Assembly: GCA_002371265.1 (NCBI GenBank)
Contig: DFGT01000031.1
Span: 62,001 to 126,000 of the forward strand
Source of the DNA: Bacteroidales bacterium UBA3743
GTDB lineage: Bacteria > Bacteroidota > Bacteroidia > Bacteroidales > Paludibacteraceae
Direction of reading: 5' to 3'
DNA length: 64,000 bases
Shown: piece by piece, positions 27,900 to 38,600 of the stretch
Numbering within the stretch: the first letter of the stretch is position 1
Layout of the letters: the number at the start of each line of letters is the position of its first letter
Position numbers and translations under genes: made by a program
Notes under the pieces: generated by a model
What the model saw: the letters and a program-made list of their open reading frames with translations, nothing else
Told to the model about the DNA's origin: nothing
The model's database searches: none

Positions 27900-29849
27900 T
27901 TAATCTTTTAACCATGTCACAGATTTGCAATTGTTGAAAGCATATGATCCAACTTTCACATTCTTCTTTGAATTGTCAATTACGACATCAAGTTTTTCGC
28001 AGTTTTCAAATGCATAAACTCCGATGCTTGTCACACTATTTGGAATATTTATGCTCGTCAAACTGCTGCATCCATAAAAAGCAGATGCTCCGATGGTTGT
28101 CACACCATCTGGAATATTTATGCTCGTCAAACTGCTGCATCCCTTAAAAGTAGATCCTCCGATGCTTGTCACTCCATCTGGAATATTTATGCTTGCCAAA
28201 TTGCTGCAACCCTCAAAAGCATAATCTCCGATGCTTGTCACACTCTCAGGAATATCGATGCTTGTCAATTTGCTACATTTATAAAAAGCATCTGCTTCGA
28301 TGCTTGTCACACTCTCAGGAATATTTATGTTAGTCAAACTGCTGCAAATATAAAAAGCACATCTTCCAATGCTTGTCACACTCTCTGGGATACTTATGCT
28401 TGTCAAACTGCCACATCTATAAAAAGCAGATGCTCCGATGCTTGTCACTCCCTCTGGAATCACAACATCCGTACATTTTCCTTTATCTCCTATCCAGCCA
28501 TAACATTTTGTGCCATTATCGTAGATCAATAATTGAGGCACTATTCCATCTGGAATAGTGATTATTTCTGTTTTATTTTTATTATATAAAATACCATTTT
28601 CTGAAGAGAACATAGGATTGTTAGAAGCCACATTGATACTTGCCAAACTACTACACCTATAAAAAGCTTTGTCTCCGATACTAGTTACACTCTCAGGAAT
28701 ATCGATGCTTGTCAAACTGCGGCAGCCTTCAAAAGCTCCTGCTCCGATGGTTGTCACACTCTCTGGAATACTTATGCTTGCCAAACTACCGCAGTCATAA
28801 AAAGCATATGCTCCGATGGTTGTCACACCATCTGGAATAACTATGCTTGTCAAACTGTAGCATTTGGCAAAAGTCCATGCTTCGATGCTTGTCACACTCT
28901 CTGGGATACTTATGCTTGCCAAACTACCGCAGTCATAAAAAGCATATGCTCCGATGGTTGTCACACCATCTGGAATATTTATGCTCGTCAAACTGCTGCA
29001 TCCCTTAAAAGTAGATCCTCCGATGCTTGTCACTCCATCTGGAATATCTATGCTTGCCAAACTGCTGCAGTCTTCAAAAGCTCCTGCTCCGATGGTTGTC
29101 ACACCATCTGGAAAATTTATGCTCGTCAAACTGCTGCATCTCTTAAAAGTAGATCCTTCGATGGTTGTCACTCCATCTGGAATATCTATGCTCGTCAAAC
29201 TTTCACAATAAGAAAAAGCATATCCTTCGATGGTTGTCACTCCATCTGGAATATCTATGCTCGTCAAACTTTCACAATAAGAAAAAGCATATCTTTCGAT
29301 GCTCGTCACACCCTCAGGAATGTTTATGCTTGCCAAATTGCTACATCCAGAAAAAGCTCCTGCTCCTATGCTCGTCACACCCTCGGGAATCTTAATGCTG
29401 GTCAAACGGTCGCATGCACCAAAAGCATCTTCTTCGATGCTCGTCACTCCCTCAGGAATATTTACGCTAATCAAATCACTTGCAATAAAAGCCCCATACC
29501 CGATACTTGTCACCGTATAAACTTTTCCATCTATTCGCACTCTTTCTGGTATAGTAATGGAGTCATGACCAAGGTATGAACAATCATTTCCACTATCATC
29601 TCTAGTTACCTCCGCCGTCGAATCAGACAGAATATTAAATAGCAGAAATGTTTCTGATGCATCGACCACCGTCGAATCTTCAGGAATGATTGCATTTTCC
29701 TCAAAGAAAACCTCTTCCACATCATCCACATTGATTTTCCAATCCTCTCCGTTTTTCTGCTTCACTACCATGTCGGTCGCCAACATAGAGAGGCATATTG
29801 CGAATAAAGTTCCTAATGCAAGTAATCCTTTTTTCATATTTCTTTCCAA
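27900..29849 (-). CDS. BspA-like leucine-rich-repeat surface protein C
   Basis: 649 residues. Signal MKKGLLALGTLFAICLSMLA from M5, N-terminal module TDMVVKQKNGEDWKINVDDVEEVFF, beta domain, about 20 LRR units, and cap VVIDNSKKNVKVGSYAF ... CKSVTWLKD. One BspA island (SNNPMFSSENGILYNKNK) is directly followed by the KCYGWIGDKGKC variant. Several neighbouring repeats are almost identical in DNA (for example the two AYAFYDCGSLASISIPESVT units), pointing to recent repeat duplication. Differs from gene B mainly in repeat number and order. Probably outer-surface; ligand unknown. Confidence 0.9.
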   Translation of the reverse strand: MERNMKKGLLALGTLFAICLSMLATDMVVKQKNGEDWKINVDDVEEVFFEENAIIPEDSTVVDASETFLLFNILSDSTAEVTRDDSGNDCSYLGHDSITIPERVRIDGKVYTVTSIGYGAFIASDLISVNIPEGVTSIEEDAFGACDRLTSIKIPEGVTSIGAGAFSGCSNLASINIPEGVTSIERYAFSYCESLTSIDIPDGVTTIEGYAFSYCESLTSIDIPDGVTTIEGSTFKRCSSLTSINFPDGVTTIGAGAFEDCSSLASIDIPDGVTSIGGSTFKGCSSLTSINIPDGVTTIGAYAFYDCGSLASISIPESVTSIEAWTFAKCYSLTSIVIPDGVTTIGAYAFYDCGSLASISIPESVTTIGAGAFEGCRSLTSIDIPESVTSIGDKAFYRCSSLASINVASNNPMFSSENGILYNKNKTEIITIPDGIVPQLLIYDNGTKCYGWIGDKGKCTDVVIPEGVTSIGASAFYRCGSLTSISIPESVTSIGRCAFYICSSLTNINIPESVTSIEADAFYKCSKLTSIDIPESVTSIGDYAFEGCSNLASINIPDGVTSIGGSTFKGCSSLTSINIPDGVTTIGASAFYGCSSLTSINIPNSVTSIGVYAFENCEKLDVVIDNSKKNVKVGSYAFNNCKSVTWLKD

Positions 29850-30408
29850 TTTATATTTTCACATTTTCAAAACGTTGTCGCAATTATGGCAACACCACAA
29901 AATTAGACATATTTTATGGAAGACAAAAATTTCAATGCCAAATATGACGGATGATTAATGATTATTTTGAAAATAATCAAAACATGCGAGCAGGTTTGAA
30001 AATAATTAAAAATACGAGGATGTAAAAAAACAAAATAATGAAAATTGAATTGCCAACAATGTAAAATGGCATTAAATATAACCCCTAACGGGGTAAATTG
30101 AAATCCATCATCGTTTTTTCCCCCTACCGATATATAACGCCTGACGGCGTGATGGGGGTTGGAGACCACAATGGATCTCCCCATCAGATGAATTTACCAA
30201 CAATTACGCATCATTATGAATGGCATTAATATAACCCCTAACGGGGTAAATTGAAATCCATCATCGTTTTTTCCCCCTACCGATATATAACGCCTGACGG
30301 CGTAATGGGGGTTAGCGACCACAATGGATCTCCCCAACAGATGAATTTGCCAACAATTACGCATTACGAATTACGCATTATGAATTATGAATTATGCATT
30401 ATGAATTA
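29850..30408. repeat. Tandemly duplicated 153-bp repeat and heptamer array
   Basis: A minus-strand TAATTTTG box (29898-29905) fits gene C. A unit starting near 30067 with CCCCTAACGGGG, CCTACCGATATATAACGCC, CGCCTGACGGCG and GGATCTCC is repeated with a 153-bp period from about 30220 to 30363. From 30356 to 30408 a (G[AC]ATTA[CT])n heptamer array runs into the end of dgt. No gene. Confidence 0.8.
29898..29905 (-). promoter_or_regulatory. Bacteroidetes -7 box for LRR gene C
   Basis: TAATTTTG on the minus strand, about 50 bp ahead of the start at 29849. Confidence 0.5.
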
Positions 30409-31749
30409 TCACAGCGTTGGCAATGAGATTCCTTTGATCTTTCTGTAAAGGTCGAGGGCGTAGACGTCGGTCATGCCGGAAACGTAGTCGAGCACGGCAA
30501 GAATCCTTTCGTATGGCGACTCGCTCGACACTGCGAATTGCGACGGGATACGTGCCAACAGCTGTTTTGAATATGCTTTGTCGGCGTTGAACACTGCATC
30601 GATCTCTTTTTCTATCAATGTGTAGATGATGTTGTAGCCGGCGATCTCGATGTCGACCACCTCCTTGCTCTTGTATATTTTCTTCGCCGACACTCTCTGG
30701 CACTCTTTGTAGGCCTTACCCACTCTCTCCGACACATAGTCGATCAGCGAGCCTTCAAACTCTCCAGCCAAAATTTTCTCCTCATTCTTTATGAAGACGT
30801 CGGCACACTCCTCTATCAGCACTCCGATGACGCTGGAACGCAAGTATGCCACCTGCTCATTCACGTCGTCAACGAACGACATTCTTTCCCTCCGTCGCTC
30901 CTGCTTCTCCTCCGAGAAGAATCCGAGAAGCAGATTGAAAGTCTCGTCTTTATCGAGCAGACGCATCTTCAACGCGTCTTCAATATCCATTATCTCATAG
31001 CAGATATCATCAGCCGCCTCCACAAGGTAGACGAGGGGATGACGCGAATATCTCCCGTCGGCTTTCTTTTTTATGCCCAAATAATCGGCGATTTTCCTAT
31101 AGGTCTCGAAATCGGATTGGAAGAATCCGAACTTGTTTTTCTTGCCTTTCACATCTGCGGAAAGATACGGATATTTCACAATCGAAAGCAGAGTCGGGTA
31201 TGTGAGCACGAATCCGCCCTCACGTCGCCCCTCGAAACGGTGGGTGAGCAGACGGAATGCGTTGGCGTTGCCGTCGAAATGGGTGAAATCAGCCCATTGC
31301 TCGTCCGTGATGCCGTATTTCTCTTTCAATTCCATTCCGGCACCTTCGGAAAAATACGATGAAATGGCGGTTTCTCCGCTGTGTCCGAACGGAGGATTGC
31401 CCATATCGTGGGCGAGGCATGCAGCAGATACGATGGATCCGAGATCGTCGACGTGGGTGGAAATAGAATCTCCGTATTTCTCTTTAAGGAATTTTGAGAC
31501 ACGGTTGCCGATGGAGCGTCCCACGCAGCTCACCTCCAGCGAGTGGGTGAGACGGTTGTGCACGAAAATTGTGTTGGGAAGCGGAAACACCTGGGTCTTG
31601 TTCTGCAAACGTCGGAATGGGGCTGAAAACACCAGACGGTCGTAGTCGCGTTGAAATTCCGTACGGTCCTGCTCTTTGGGGTCGTGATAGTTTTCCAATC
31701 CCAGGCGGATAGTGCAAATCAGTTTATTCCATTCCATCATTTTCGGCAT
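30409..31749 (-). CDS. dgt: dGTP triphosphohydrolase (HD domain)
   Basis: 446 residues. The HD phosphohydrolase set is present: HNRLTHSLEVS with His69, CLAHDMGNPPFGHSGE with His114 and Asp115, and EAADDICYEIMDIEDA near 265. FSAPFRRLQNKTQVFP near 41 is typical of dGTPase family proteins. The enzyme hydrolyses dGTP (or other dNTPs) to deoxynucleoside and triphosphate, a nucleotide pool control step in the cytoplasm. A promoter box is at 31769-31776. The stop codon falls in the heptamer repeat array. Confidence 0.9.
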   Translation of the reverse strand: MPKMMEWNKLICTIRLGLENYHDPKEQDRTEFQRDYDRLVFSAPFRRLQNKTQVFPLPNTIFVHNRLTHSLEVSCVGRSIGNRVSKFLKEKYGDSISTHVDDLGSIVSAACLAHDMGNPPFGHSGETAISSYFSEGAGMELKEKYGITDEQWADFTHFDGNANAFRLLTHRFEGRREGGFVLTYPTLLSIVKYPYLSADVKGKKNKFGFFQSDFETYRKIADYLGIKKKADGRYSRHPLVYLVEAADDICYEIMDIEDALKMRLLDKDETFNLLLGFFSEEKQERRRERMSFVDDVNEQVAYLRSSVIGVLIEECADVFIKNEEKILAGEFEGSLIDYVSERVGKAYKECQRVSAKKIYKSKEVVDIEIAGYNIIYTLIEKEIDAVFNADKAYSKQLLARIPSQFAVSSESPYERILAVLDYVSGMTDVYALDLYRKIKGISLPTL

Positions 31750-31768
31750 ATTTTTATATTAGACAACA

Positions 31769-31776
31769 CAAATATA
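31769..31776 (-). promoter_or_regulatory. Bacteroidetes -7 box for dgt
   Basis: TATATTTG on the minus strand, 20 bp ahead of the start codon at 31749. The -33 box is not clear. Confidence 0.5.
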
Positions 31777-31946
31777 ATAAAAGGACGGCAAGTTGTTAGG
31801 ATTTATTTGCATTTTCCATTGTAAACTTCTATATTTGGAATGCTTATGTCAGGTGAGAAATATAATCTTTCCACAAGATTGGCGATGGCGGGTTAGAAAT
31901 TCACTTGAATGTATAAACACAAAAAGGAAACTAAGGGAGAAGAACT

Positions 31947-33041
31947 ATGACTACAAAATCACTATTCAAAGATATTTTAATGGCGCCGCTGTCCTGGATT
32001 TACGGGCTTATTGTAGTAGTGCGAAATTTCATGTTTGACGTCGGTTTGCTGAAATCCACAAAGTTTGACATTCCTGTGATTGTTGTAGGCAACATCACTG
32101 TGGGAGGCACAGGGAAAACGCCTGTCACAGAATATCTTGTACGGCTTCTCTCTGAAAAGTTCCGCACAGCGGTGGTGAGCCGAGGATATAAGCGTAAGAC
32201 GAGCGGATTCATCATTGCGGATGAAAAGAGCACCCCGGATCAGATTGGCGATGAGCCATACCAGATCAAACGCAAATTTCCGGAGCTAATTCTGGCGGTA
32301 GACGAGAAGCGTGTGAGGGCGATCAAGAAATTGAGCGACGAAGGGTCGTACCGTCCGGAGGTGTTTGTGCTCGACGACGCATACCAGCACCGCTACGTCA
32401 CGCCGGACATCCCTATTCTTCTTGTGGACTACAACAATCTTATCTATAACGACCGATTGCTTCCACTGGGCACATTGAGAGAGCCGCTTAAGGCGAAAGA
32501 CAAGGCATCGATTGTGATCGTGACAAAGTGTCCGAAGGATATCACGCCGATGGAATTGCGTGTGATCACGATGAATCTTAAGCTTTATCCTTATCAGACG
32601 CTTTTCTTCTCATATATGGAGTATGGCGATCTGAAGCCAGTGTTCCCATGCGCAAAGGCGACGGTGGATCCGGATCTGTTGAGGGAGACGACGGTATTGT
32701 CGCTTACGGGAATCGCGTCGCCAGCAACATTTGAAGAGCATGTGAGAAGTCTGACAAACGGAATCAAGGCAGTCAATTTTGCCGACCATCACAAACTGAC
32801 ATTGAAAGATTATAATAAGGTGACGGAGATGTTCGCAGAAATCGAAAACAGCAAAAAACTCATCCTTACCACGGAGAAAGACGCTGTCAAGATGATGAAT
32901 GATGAGACATTCCCGTCGGCACTGAAAGAATACATCTATTATATCCCGATGAACATAAAATTCCTGAAGGATGAAGAGTCGTTCAACAATTTAATTATCA
33001 ACTATGTTACAAAGAATAGAAGCTACATGCGCATATCTTAA
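31947..33041 (+). CDS. lpxK: Tetraacyldisaccharide 4'-kinase
   Basis: 364 residues, normal LpxK length. An N-terminal membrane-anchoring helix (LSWIYGLIVVVRNFMF, 15-30) precedes the P-loop GNITVGGTGKTP at 48-59. VVSRGYKRK and SDEP-like GDEPYQIKRKFP follow, then VFVLDDAYQHR. LpxK phosphorylates the 4' position of the lipid A disaccharide at the inner membrane. The last 38 bp overlap the start of punA in another frame, so the two are coupled. Confidence 0.92.
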   Translation: MTTKSLFKDILMAPLSWIYGLIVVVRNFMFDVGLLKSTKFDIPVIVVGNITVGGTGKTPVTEYLVRLLSEKFRTAVVSRGYKRKTSGFIIADEKSTPDQIGDEPYQIKRKFPELILAVDEKRVRAIKKLSDEGSYRPEVFVLDDAYQHRYVTPDIPILLVDYNNLIYNDRLLPLGTLREPLKAKDKASIVIVTKCPKDITPMELRVITMNLKLYPYQTLFFSYMEYGDLKPVFPCAKATVDPDLLRETTVLSLTGIASPATFEEHVRSLTNGIKAVNFADHHKLTLKDYNKVTEMFAEIENSKKLILTTEKDAVKMMNDETFPSALKEYIYYIPMNIKFLKDEESFNNLIINYVTKNRSYMRIS

Positions 33042-33828
33042 AAGCCAGACTGAATTGCGTCCGGAAATCGCCATTATTCTTGGCACTGGTTTGGGCGGTC
33101 TGACAGAAGAGATCAGCGTAGAGAAAGAGATTCCATATTCACAGATTCCAGGATTTGTGCAGAGCACAGTGGCTGGACACTCAGGAAAATTGATATTCGG
33201 AACAATCGCAGGAGTGCCAGTGATGGCGATGCAGGGAAGATTCCATTTCTATGAGGGTTATCCTATGAAAGACGTCACATATCCAGAGGTGGTGATGAAA
33301 GGTATGGGAATCAAATACTTGATGGTGAGCAATGCAGCAGGAGGATTGAACCCAGAGTTTAAGGCAGGCGACATCATGTTGATCACAGACCACATCAACC
33401 TGTTCCCTGAGCATCCGTTGAGAGGCAAGAACGAAGATTCCATCGGCACACGTTTCCCAGACATGAACAACGCATACAACCGTGATTTGATCTCGTTGGC
33501 TGAAAAAGTTGCAGCGTCTAACAACATACCATATAAGAAAGGAGTGTATGTCGGCACACAAGGTCCTACATTCGAGACTGTGGCGGAATATAAATATTTC
33601 CGTTTGATAGGTGGAGACACATGTGGAATGAGCACAGTGCCGGAGATCATCGTGGCTCACTGGGCAGGCATCAAGTGTTTCGGAGTGTCGATCGTGTCGA
33701 ATGCGTTAGGAGACGCGTTGAATGGTATAGAGACAAACCACGAGGAGGTGCAGCGCAACACCAATATCGCAAAAGACAATCTTAAGGTCTTGTTCCGTGA
33801 GATGGTGAAAGCAATGCGAAATTTATAA
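33004..33828 (+). CDS. punA: Purine nucleoside phosphorylase
   Basis: 274 residues. PNP family II signatures are present: ILGTGLGGL near 25, GRFHFYEGYPM near 80, NAAGGLNP near 112, TQGPTFETVAEY near 190, GGDTCGMSTVPE near 208 and SNALG near 237. It cleaves inosine and guanosine with phosphate to the base and ribose-1-phosphate. The ATG at 33004 lies inside the 3' end of lpxK. In many Bacteroidetes the lpxK-punA pair continues with thiL, which is absent here. Confidence 0.92.
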   Translation: MLQRIEATCAYLKSQTELRPEIAIILGTGLGGLTEEISVEKEIPYSQIPGFVQSTVAGHSGKLIFGTIAGVPVMAMQGRFHFYEGYPMKDVTYPEVVMKGMGIKYLMVSNAAGGLNPEFKAGDIMLITDHINLFPEHPLRGKNEDSIGTRFPDMNNAYNRDLISLAEKVAASNNIPYKKGVYVGTQGPTFETVAEYKYFRLIGGDTCGMSTVPEIIVAHWAGIKCFGVSIVSNALGDALNGIETNHEEVQRNTNIAKDNLKVLFREMVKAMRNL

Positions 33829-34142
33829 TGCATAATTCGTAATTGGGGAGACGTGGGGATAACGCGTCTACCAATATTAAACATCTAAAGACGTGATCCA
33901 GACAAATTCGTCTGGAAGACGATATTTGCATAACCCCGTACATTCGAAGCGAAGCGTAGGATGTGCGGGGTTTGTCAAAGGAGAGGAAACAGAAAACGAA
34001 AAAAGACAATGGAATTTCAAATCCGAATAAAAAATTAATTACATTTGCAAAAAGATTATTTTGATATGGTAGCAGACAGAAAAAGGATGTTCCGAATTTA
34101 ATCTTTTTAGACATATATAAAAGTCAATTTAATCATAAATAT
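33829..34142. repeat. Spacer with 82-bp direct repeat, copy 1
   Basis: 33889-33970 is an 82-bp repeat containing the hairpins CCAGACAAATTCGTCTGG and CCCCGTACA...TGTGCGGGG. The second copy is at 35116-35197 in the same orientation. 34040-34047 is a TACATTTG promoter box for the toxin-antitoxin pair. Confidence 0.8.
34040..34047 (+). promoter_or_regulatory. Bacteroidetes -7 box for the GNAT module
   Basis: TACATTTG matches TAnnTTTG, about 95 bp before the ATG at 34143. Confidence 0.5.
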
Positions 34143-34316
34143 ATGGCAATAGCAGTAAAAGCGATACCTACACTTTATGGTGCAGAAGCTCGTGATTTTC
34201 GAGAAAGAGCTGATGAGGTAGAGCGTAGAAATAACAAGCGTCCAAAACGCGACTTAAATAAAGATCCGAAGGTGATTGCTGTACGCGAGATTCTTCGCAA
34301 GGGTGGAATTTTATAA
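34143..34316 (+). CDS. Small antitoxin-like protein
   Basis: 57 residues, beginning MAIAVKAIPTLYGAEARDF and ending VIAVREILRKGGIL. It is highly charged (RERADEVERRNNKRPKRD) and predicted helical. A short protein of the pattern A-A-K-IP-L-G--A--F commonly precedes GNAT genes in Bacteroidales, as far as I recall. The stop is 12 bp before the GTG of the acetyltransferase gene. The tight pairing, small size and position suggest an antitoxin whose C-terminal helix would cap the GNAT partner. It lacks the ribbon-helix-helix look of classical TacA antitoxins. Confidence 0.6.
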   Translation: MAIAVKAIPTLYGAEARDFRERADEVERRNNKRPKRDLNKDPKVIAVREILRKGGIL

Positions 34317-34328
34317 TAACAGAAAATT

Positions 34329-34949
34329 GTGGGATTTTTAGCAGACAAATGTACAATAGGATTATTTACTGAAGATATCATTGAAAATTGTAAGCCTTTT
34401 ACATGCAGAAAAGATGAAGATATGGATGAATTTTTCCGAAAAGATGTCTTTGACTATAATCACGGATTGATGAGCAAGGCATATTATTTCTTTTTGGATG
34501 AAGATCCTTCAGAGATTGTTTGCCTATTCACACTTTCAAACGATAGCATACGGATTTATGATCTTCCAAGTTCACCACGAAATAAAATGTGGGGTCGCAC
34601 ACATCATGAAAAGCTATTGAAACGTTATCCAGGAGTTTTGATTGGACGTTTTGCCGTGAATAAACACTTTGCAGGAAAAGGAGTTGGTTCGGAATGCATT
34701 GAAATTATTTCTCAAATGTTTTTAGATCCGCTGAACCGCACTGGCTGCCGTTTTCTTATCGTTGATGCCAAAAACACATCAGAAGTGATTCGTTTCTATG
34801 AGAAAAACGGGTTTAACCAACTTTTCAAGAAAGAAATACAAGAAGATATATATACGAAACCTCCTAAAGACGATTTGGAGAAATTAGAACGAATGAATAA
34901 TCCTCGTCAACTTGAAACTAGATTGATGTTTAAGGACTTGTTGGAATAA
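34329..34949 (+). CDS. GNAT-family acetyltransferase, probable toxin
   Basis: 206 residues from GTG at 34329. The GNAT acetyl-CoA-binding motif is LIGRFAVNKHFAGKGVGSE (about 113-131), matching the (L)GRLAVD--QGKG-G signature of TacT/AtaT-like toxins. FLIVDAKN, then VIRFYEKNGFNQL, is the beta5/alpha4 end of the fold. It starts 12 bp after the 57-residue gene. TacT-type enzymes acetylate aminoacyl-tRNA and stop translation; whether this one does is inference. The pair is the only content between two 82-bp direct repeats. Confidence 0.7.
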   Translation: MGFLADKCTIGLFTEDIIENCKPFTCRKDEDMDEFFRKDVFDYNHGLMSKAYYFFLDEDPSEIVCLFTLSNDSIRIYDLPSSPRNKMWGRTHHEKLLKRYPGVLIGRFAVNKHFAGKGVGSECIEIISQMFLDPLNRTGCRFLIVDAKNTSEVIRFYEKNGFNQLFKKEIQEDIYTKPPKDDLEKLERMNNPRQLETRLMFKDLLE

Positions 34950-35526
34950 TACAATTATTTGTACATAAAGAGAGGAAAATAAAAAGAAAACATGTACAAT
35001 ACGGACGCATTGCTGAAAAAAAATAATTTCATTGATGTATTGTTAATCTGCTTTAATAACGTAACAGACGATTTTTTATTGTGTAAAGTATTTATCCATG
35101 TTAGACATCTATTATAGACGTGATCCAGACAAATTCGTCTGGAAGACGATGTTTGCATAACCCCGTACATTCGAAGCGTAGCGTAGGATGTGCGGGGCAG
35201 GAAACAGGAAACCTGCCCCTACAATTTCGGCAAACATCTATTTTATTGTAATATCAAAATGTCAATAAAAGAGAGCAAAACTGACAATTATAATAGTTTA
35301 GAATGAATTTTTGCATCTTTTGTTTAGAAAAACCGTCTCATCGCATCACATTTTGTAATATATAAAAATCAATTTCAATTTTAGCAAGTTTTAAATTGTA
35401 AGCAGTAAACATCATCAACCTTACAATTTGATACTATTTTTCGATTTTGTATATACAAATTGTTAGTTGTTGCAATCTGTTTTTAGCAAATACATCATAA
35501 AAACGGTTAGAAATTTTCATTGTGCG
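34950..35526. repeat. Spacer with 82-bp direct repeat, copy 2, and a REP palindrome
   Basis: 35116-35197 is 80/82 identical to 33889-33970. It abuts a REP palindrome (GGGCAGG...CCTGCCC, 35195-35218). The rest to 35526 is AT-rich with no gene seen. Confidence 0.8.
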
Positions 35527-35534
35527 TAATTTTG
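35527..35534 (+). promoter_or_regulatory. gltB promoter -7 box
   Basis: TAATTTTG fits TAnnTTTG. Transcription would begin near 35541, downstream of the first in-frame ATG (35522), so the ATG at 35603 is the start of gltB. Confidence 0.55.
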
Positions 35535-35602
35535 CATCGGTAATCCAAATGGGATTGCCGACTTGGATAATTAGATATAAAACGACGAAAAGAAACAAAA
35601 TT

Positions 35603-38600
35603 ATGCAAAACAATTTCACTAAAGGACTTTACACTCCAGCGAATGAGCATGATGCTTGTGGTGTCGGTATGGTGGTAAACATACATGGCAACAAGAGTCA
35701 TGAACTTGTGGATTCCGCTCTTAAAGTCTTGGAGAACATGATGCATCGTGGTGCTGAGGGTGCCGACGGAAAGAGTGGAGATGGTGCCGGTATTATGGTA
35801 CAGATACCACACGAGTTTATTTTGTTGAAGGGAATTCCAGTTCCAGAAAAGGGTAAGTATGGTACAGGTCTCGTCTTTTTACCAAAAGACAAGACAGAGC
35901 AAGACAAGATTCTTAAGGTGATGATTGAGGTGATCGAGGCAGAAGGTTTGAATTTGATGAAGCTTCGTGACGTGCCTACAAATCCTGCGTGTCTTGGCAA
36001 GGTGGCTCTTGAGAGTGAGCCTGACATCAAACAGGTGTTTATCACCGGCGTCTCTAATGAGGATGCCCCAAACCTTGAGAGAAAACTCTACGTAATCCGT
36101 AAGAAAATAGAGAATCAGGTAAATCATAAAGATTTCTATATTGTATCATTGTCGAGCAAGAATATCATCTACAAGGGTATGCTTTCGTCTATGCAGGTGC
36201 GCGACTATTTCGACGACCTTCGTGACACATACTTCACTTCTGGCCTTGCTCTGGTACACTCACGTTTCTCTACAAACACATTCCCTACATGGTCGCTTGC
36301 GCAGCCTTTCCGTTTGCTTTGCCACAACGGTGAGATTAACACTGTAAGAGGAAACAGAAACTGGATGAAGGCCCGTGAGTCGGTGCTCAATTCTGGTCTG
36401 CTTGGTGATATATCAAGCATCCGCCCTATCGTGCAGCCTAACATGAGCGACTCTGCGTCGTTGGACAACGTGTTTGAGTTTTTCGTGATGAGTGGACTCT
36501 CTTTGCCTCACGCGATGGCTTTGCTTGTGCCAGAGAGTTTCAACGACAAGAATCCTATCAGCGACGATCTAAAGGCATTCTATGAGTATCACTCAATTTT
36601 GATGGAGCCTTGGGACGGACCCGCAGCTTTGATGTTCTCAGACGGCCGATACGCTGGAGGTATGCTCGACAGAAACGGTCTGCGTCCATCTAGATATTTG
36701 ATCACCAACAACGACATGATGGTTGTCGCTTCTGAGGTGGGAGTCCTTGATTTTGATCCTAGTGAGATCAAGCAGAAAGGAAGACTTCAGCCTGGTAAGA
36801 TCCTGATGATCGACACAGAAGAGGGAAAGATCTACTATGATGGAGATTTGAAAGCTCAGCTTGCCGCTGAACATCCATATAGAGACTGGTTGCACACCAA
36901 CCGTATCCAGCTTGAGAAGTTGAAAAGCGGACGTAAGGTTTCTAATTCCGTCGCCAACTATAAGAGCAAGCTTTTGAACTTCGGATTTGCCAAGGAAGAT
37001 ATCGAAAAGACAATCATTCCTATGGCAGTCAACGGTGCGGAACCAGTCGCAGCGATGGGTAACGACACTCCATTGGCTGTCATCTCCGATCGCCCACAGA
37101 TTTTCTTCAACTACTTCCGCCAGCAGTTTGCTCAGGTCACAAACCCAGCCATCGACCCTATCCGTGAGGAGCTTGTGATGAGTCTGACTGAGTATATCGG
37201 TAAGGTAGGACCTGGTATTTTGAATCCAGATGAGAGCAATTGTAAGATGGTTCGTCTTCCTCATCCAATTCTTTCAAATGCAGAACTTGACATTCTTTGC
37301 AACATCCGTTACAAGGGATTCGTCACTACTAAACTTCCTTTGCTGTTCGAGGCGAGCAAGGGAGAAGAGGGATTGAAAGAGGCACTCGACGATCTATGTA
37401 AGAGAGCTGAGGAGAGCGTCGACAAGGGTATCAACTATATCATCCTTTCCGACAGGGATGTCGACGAGAAACATGCGGTCATTCCATGTCTGTTGGCGGT
37501 CTCAGCCGTCCACCATTATTTGATCAACGTCGGCAAACGAGTGCAGACGGCACTGATTGTCGAGTCTGGAGAGATTCGTGAGGTGATGCATGCCGCACTG
37601 CTTCTTGGTTATGGAGCATCAGCATTGAACCCATATATGACATTCGCTGTCCTTGAGGAGCTAGTGAAGAACAAAGAGATTCAAGAGGACTACCCTACAG
37701 CCGAGCACAACTATATAAAGGCTGTCTGCAAGGGTCTTTACAAGATCATGTCTAAGATGGGAATCTCTACTATCCGTTCTTACCGTGGAGCTAAGATCTT
37801 CGAGAGCATCGGTCTGAGCGAGAGTTTGTTGAGATCTTATTTCGGAACAGAGATCTCCACTATCGGAGGTATCGGACTGAAGCAGATTGCAGACGACGCG
37901 ATCAAGCTCCATGATATAGCAATGAAGGCCACAGACGAAGACATGATTCCTGATTCTGGTCTGTTTGCCTACAGAAAGGATGGTATCGCACACGCTTGGA
38001 ATCCAGAGACAATCTCCACACTGCAGATTGCCACTCGTATGGGTTCATACAAGAAATACAAGGAGTTCACAAATTACGTGGACAACAAAGACAAGCAGAT
38101 TTTCATCCGTGACTTCTTCGATTTTAAGAAAGCTGGCAAACCAATCTCAATCGACGAGGTTGAGCCAGTGGAAAGCATCGTCAAGCATTTTGTGACAGGA
38201 GCCATGTCGTTTGGAGCCATATCAATTGAGGCTCACGAGGCTATCGCACTTGCGATGAACAAGCTTGGAACCCGTTCAAACACAGGTGAAGGAGGTGAGG
38301 ACAACGCTCGTTATCATTCCAGTGTAGACGGTGTGAGCCTATCGTCAAAGACAAAGCAGATCGCATCAGGTCGTTTTGGTGTCACTGCCGAGTATCTTGT
38401 GAACGCAGAGGAGATTCAGATCAAGGTGGCTCAGGGAGCAAAACCAGGAGAAGGTGGTCAGTTGCCTGGATTCAAGGTAAATGAGGTTATCGCCAAGACA
38501 CGTAACTCAATACCAGGCATCTCACTTATCTCACCTCCACCTCATCACGATATCTATTCAATCGAGGACCTTGCTCAGTTGATCTTCGACTTGAAGAATA

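Noticed and set aside
33829..35526. Insertion sequence carrying the GNAT module
   Set aside because: No transposase and no terminal inverted repeats; only the 82-bp direct repeats are seen.
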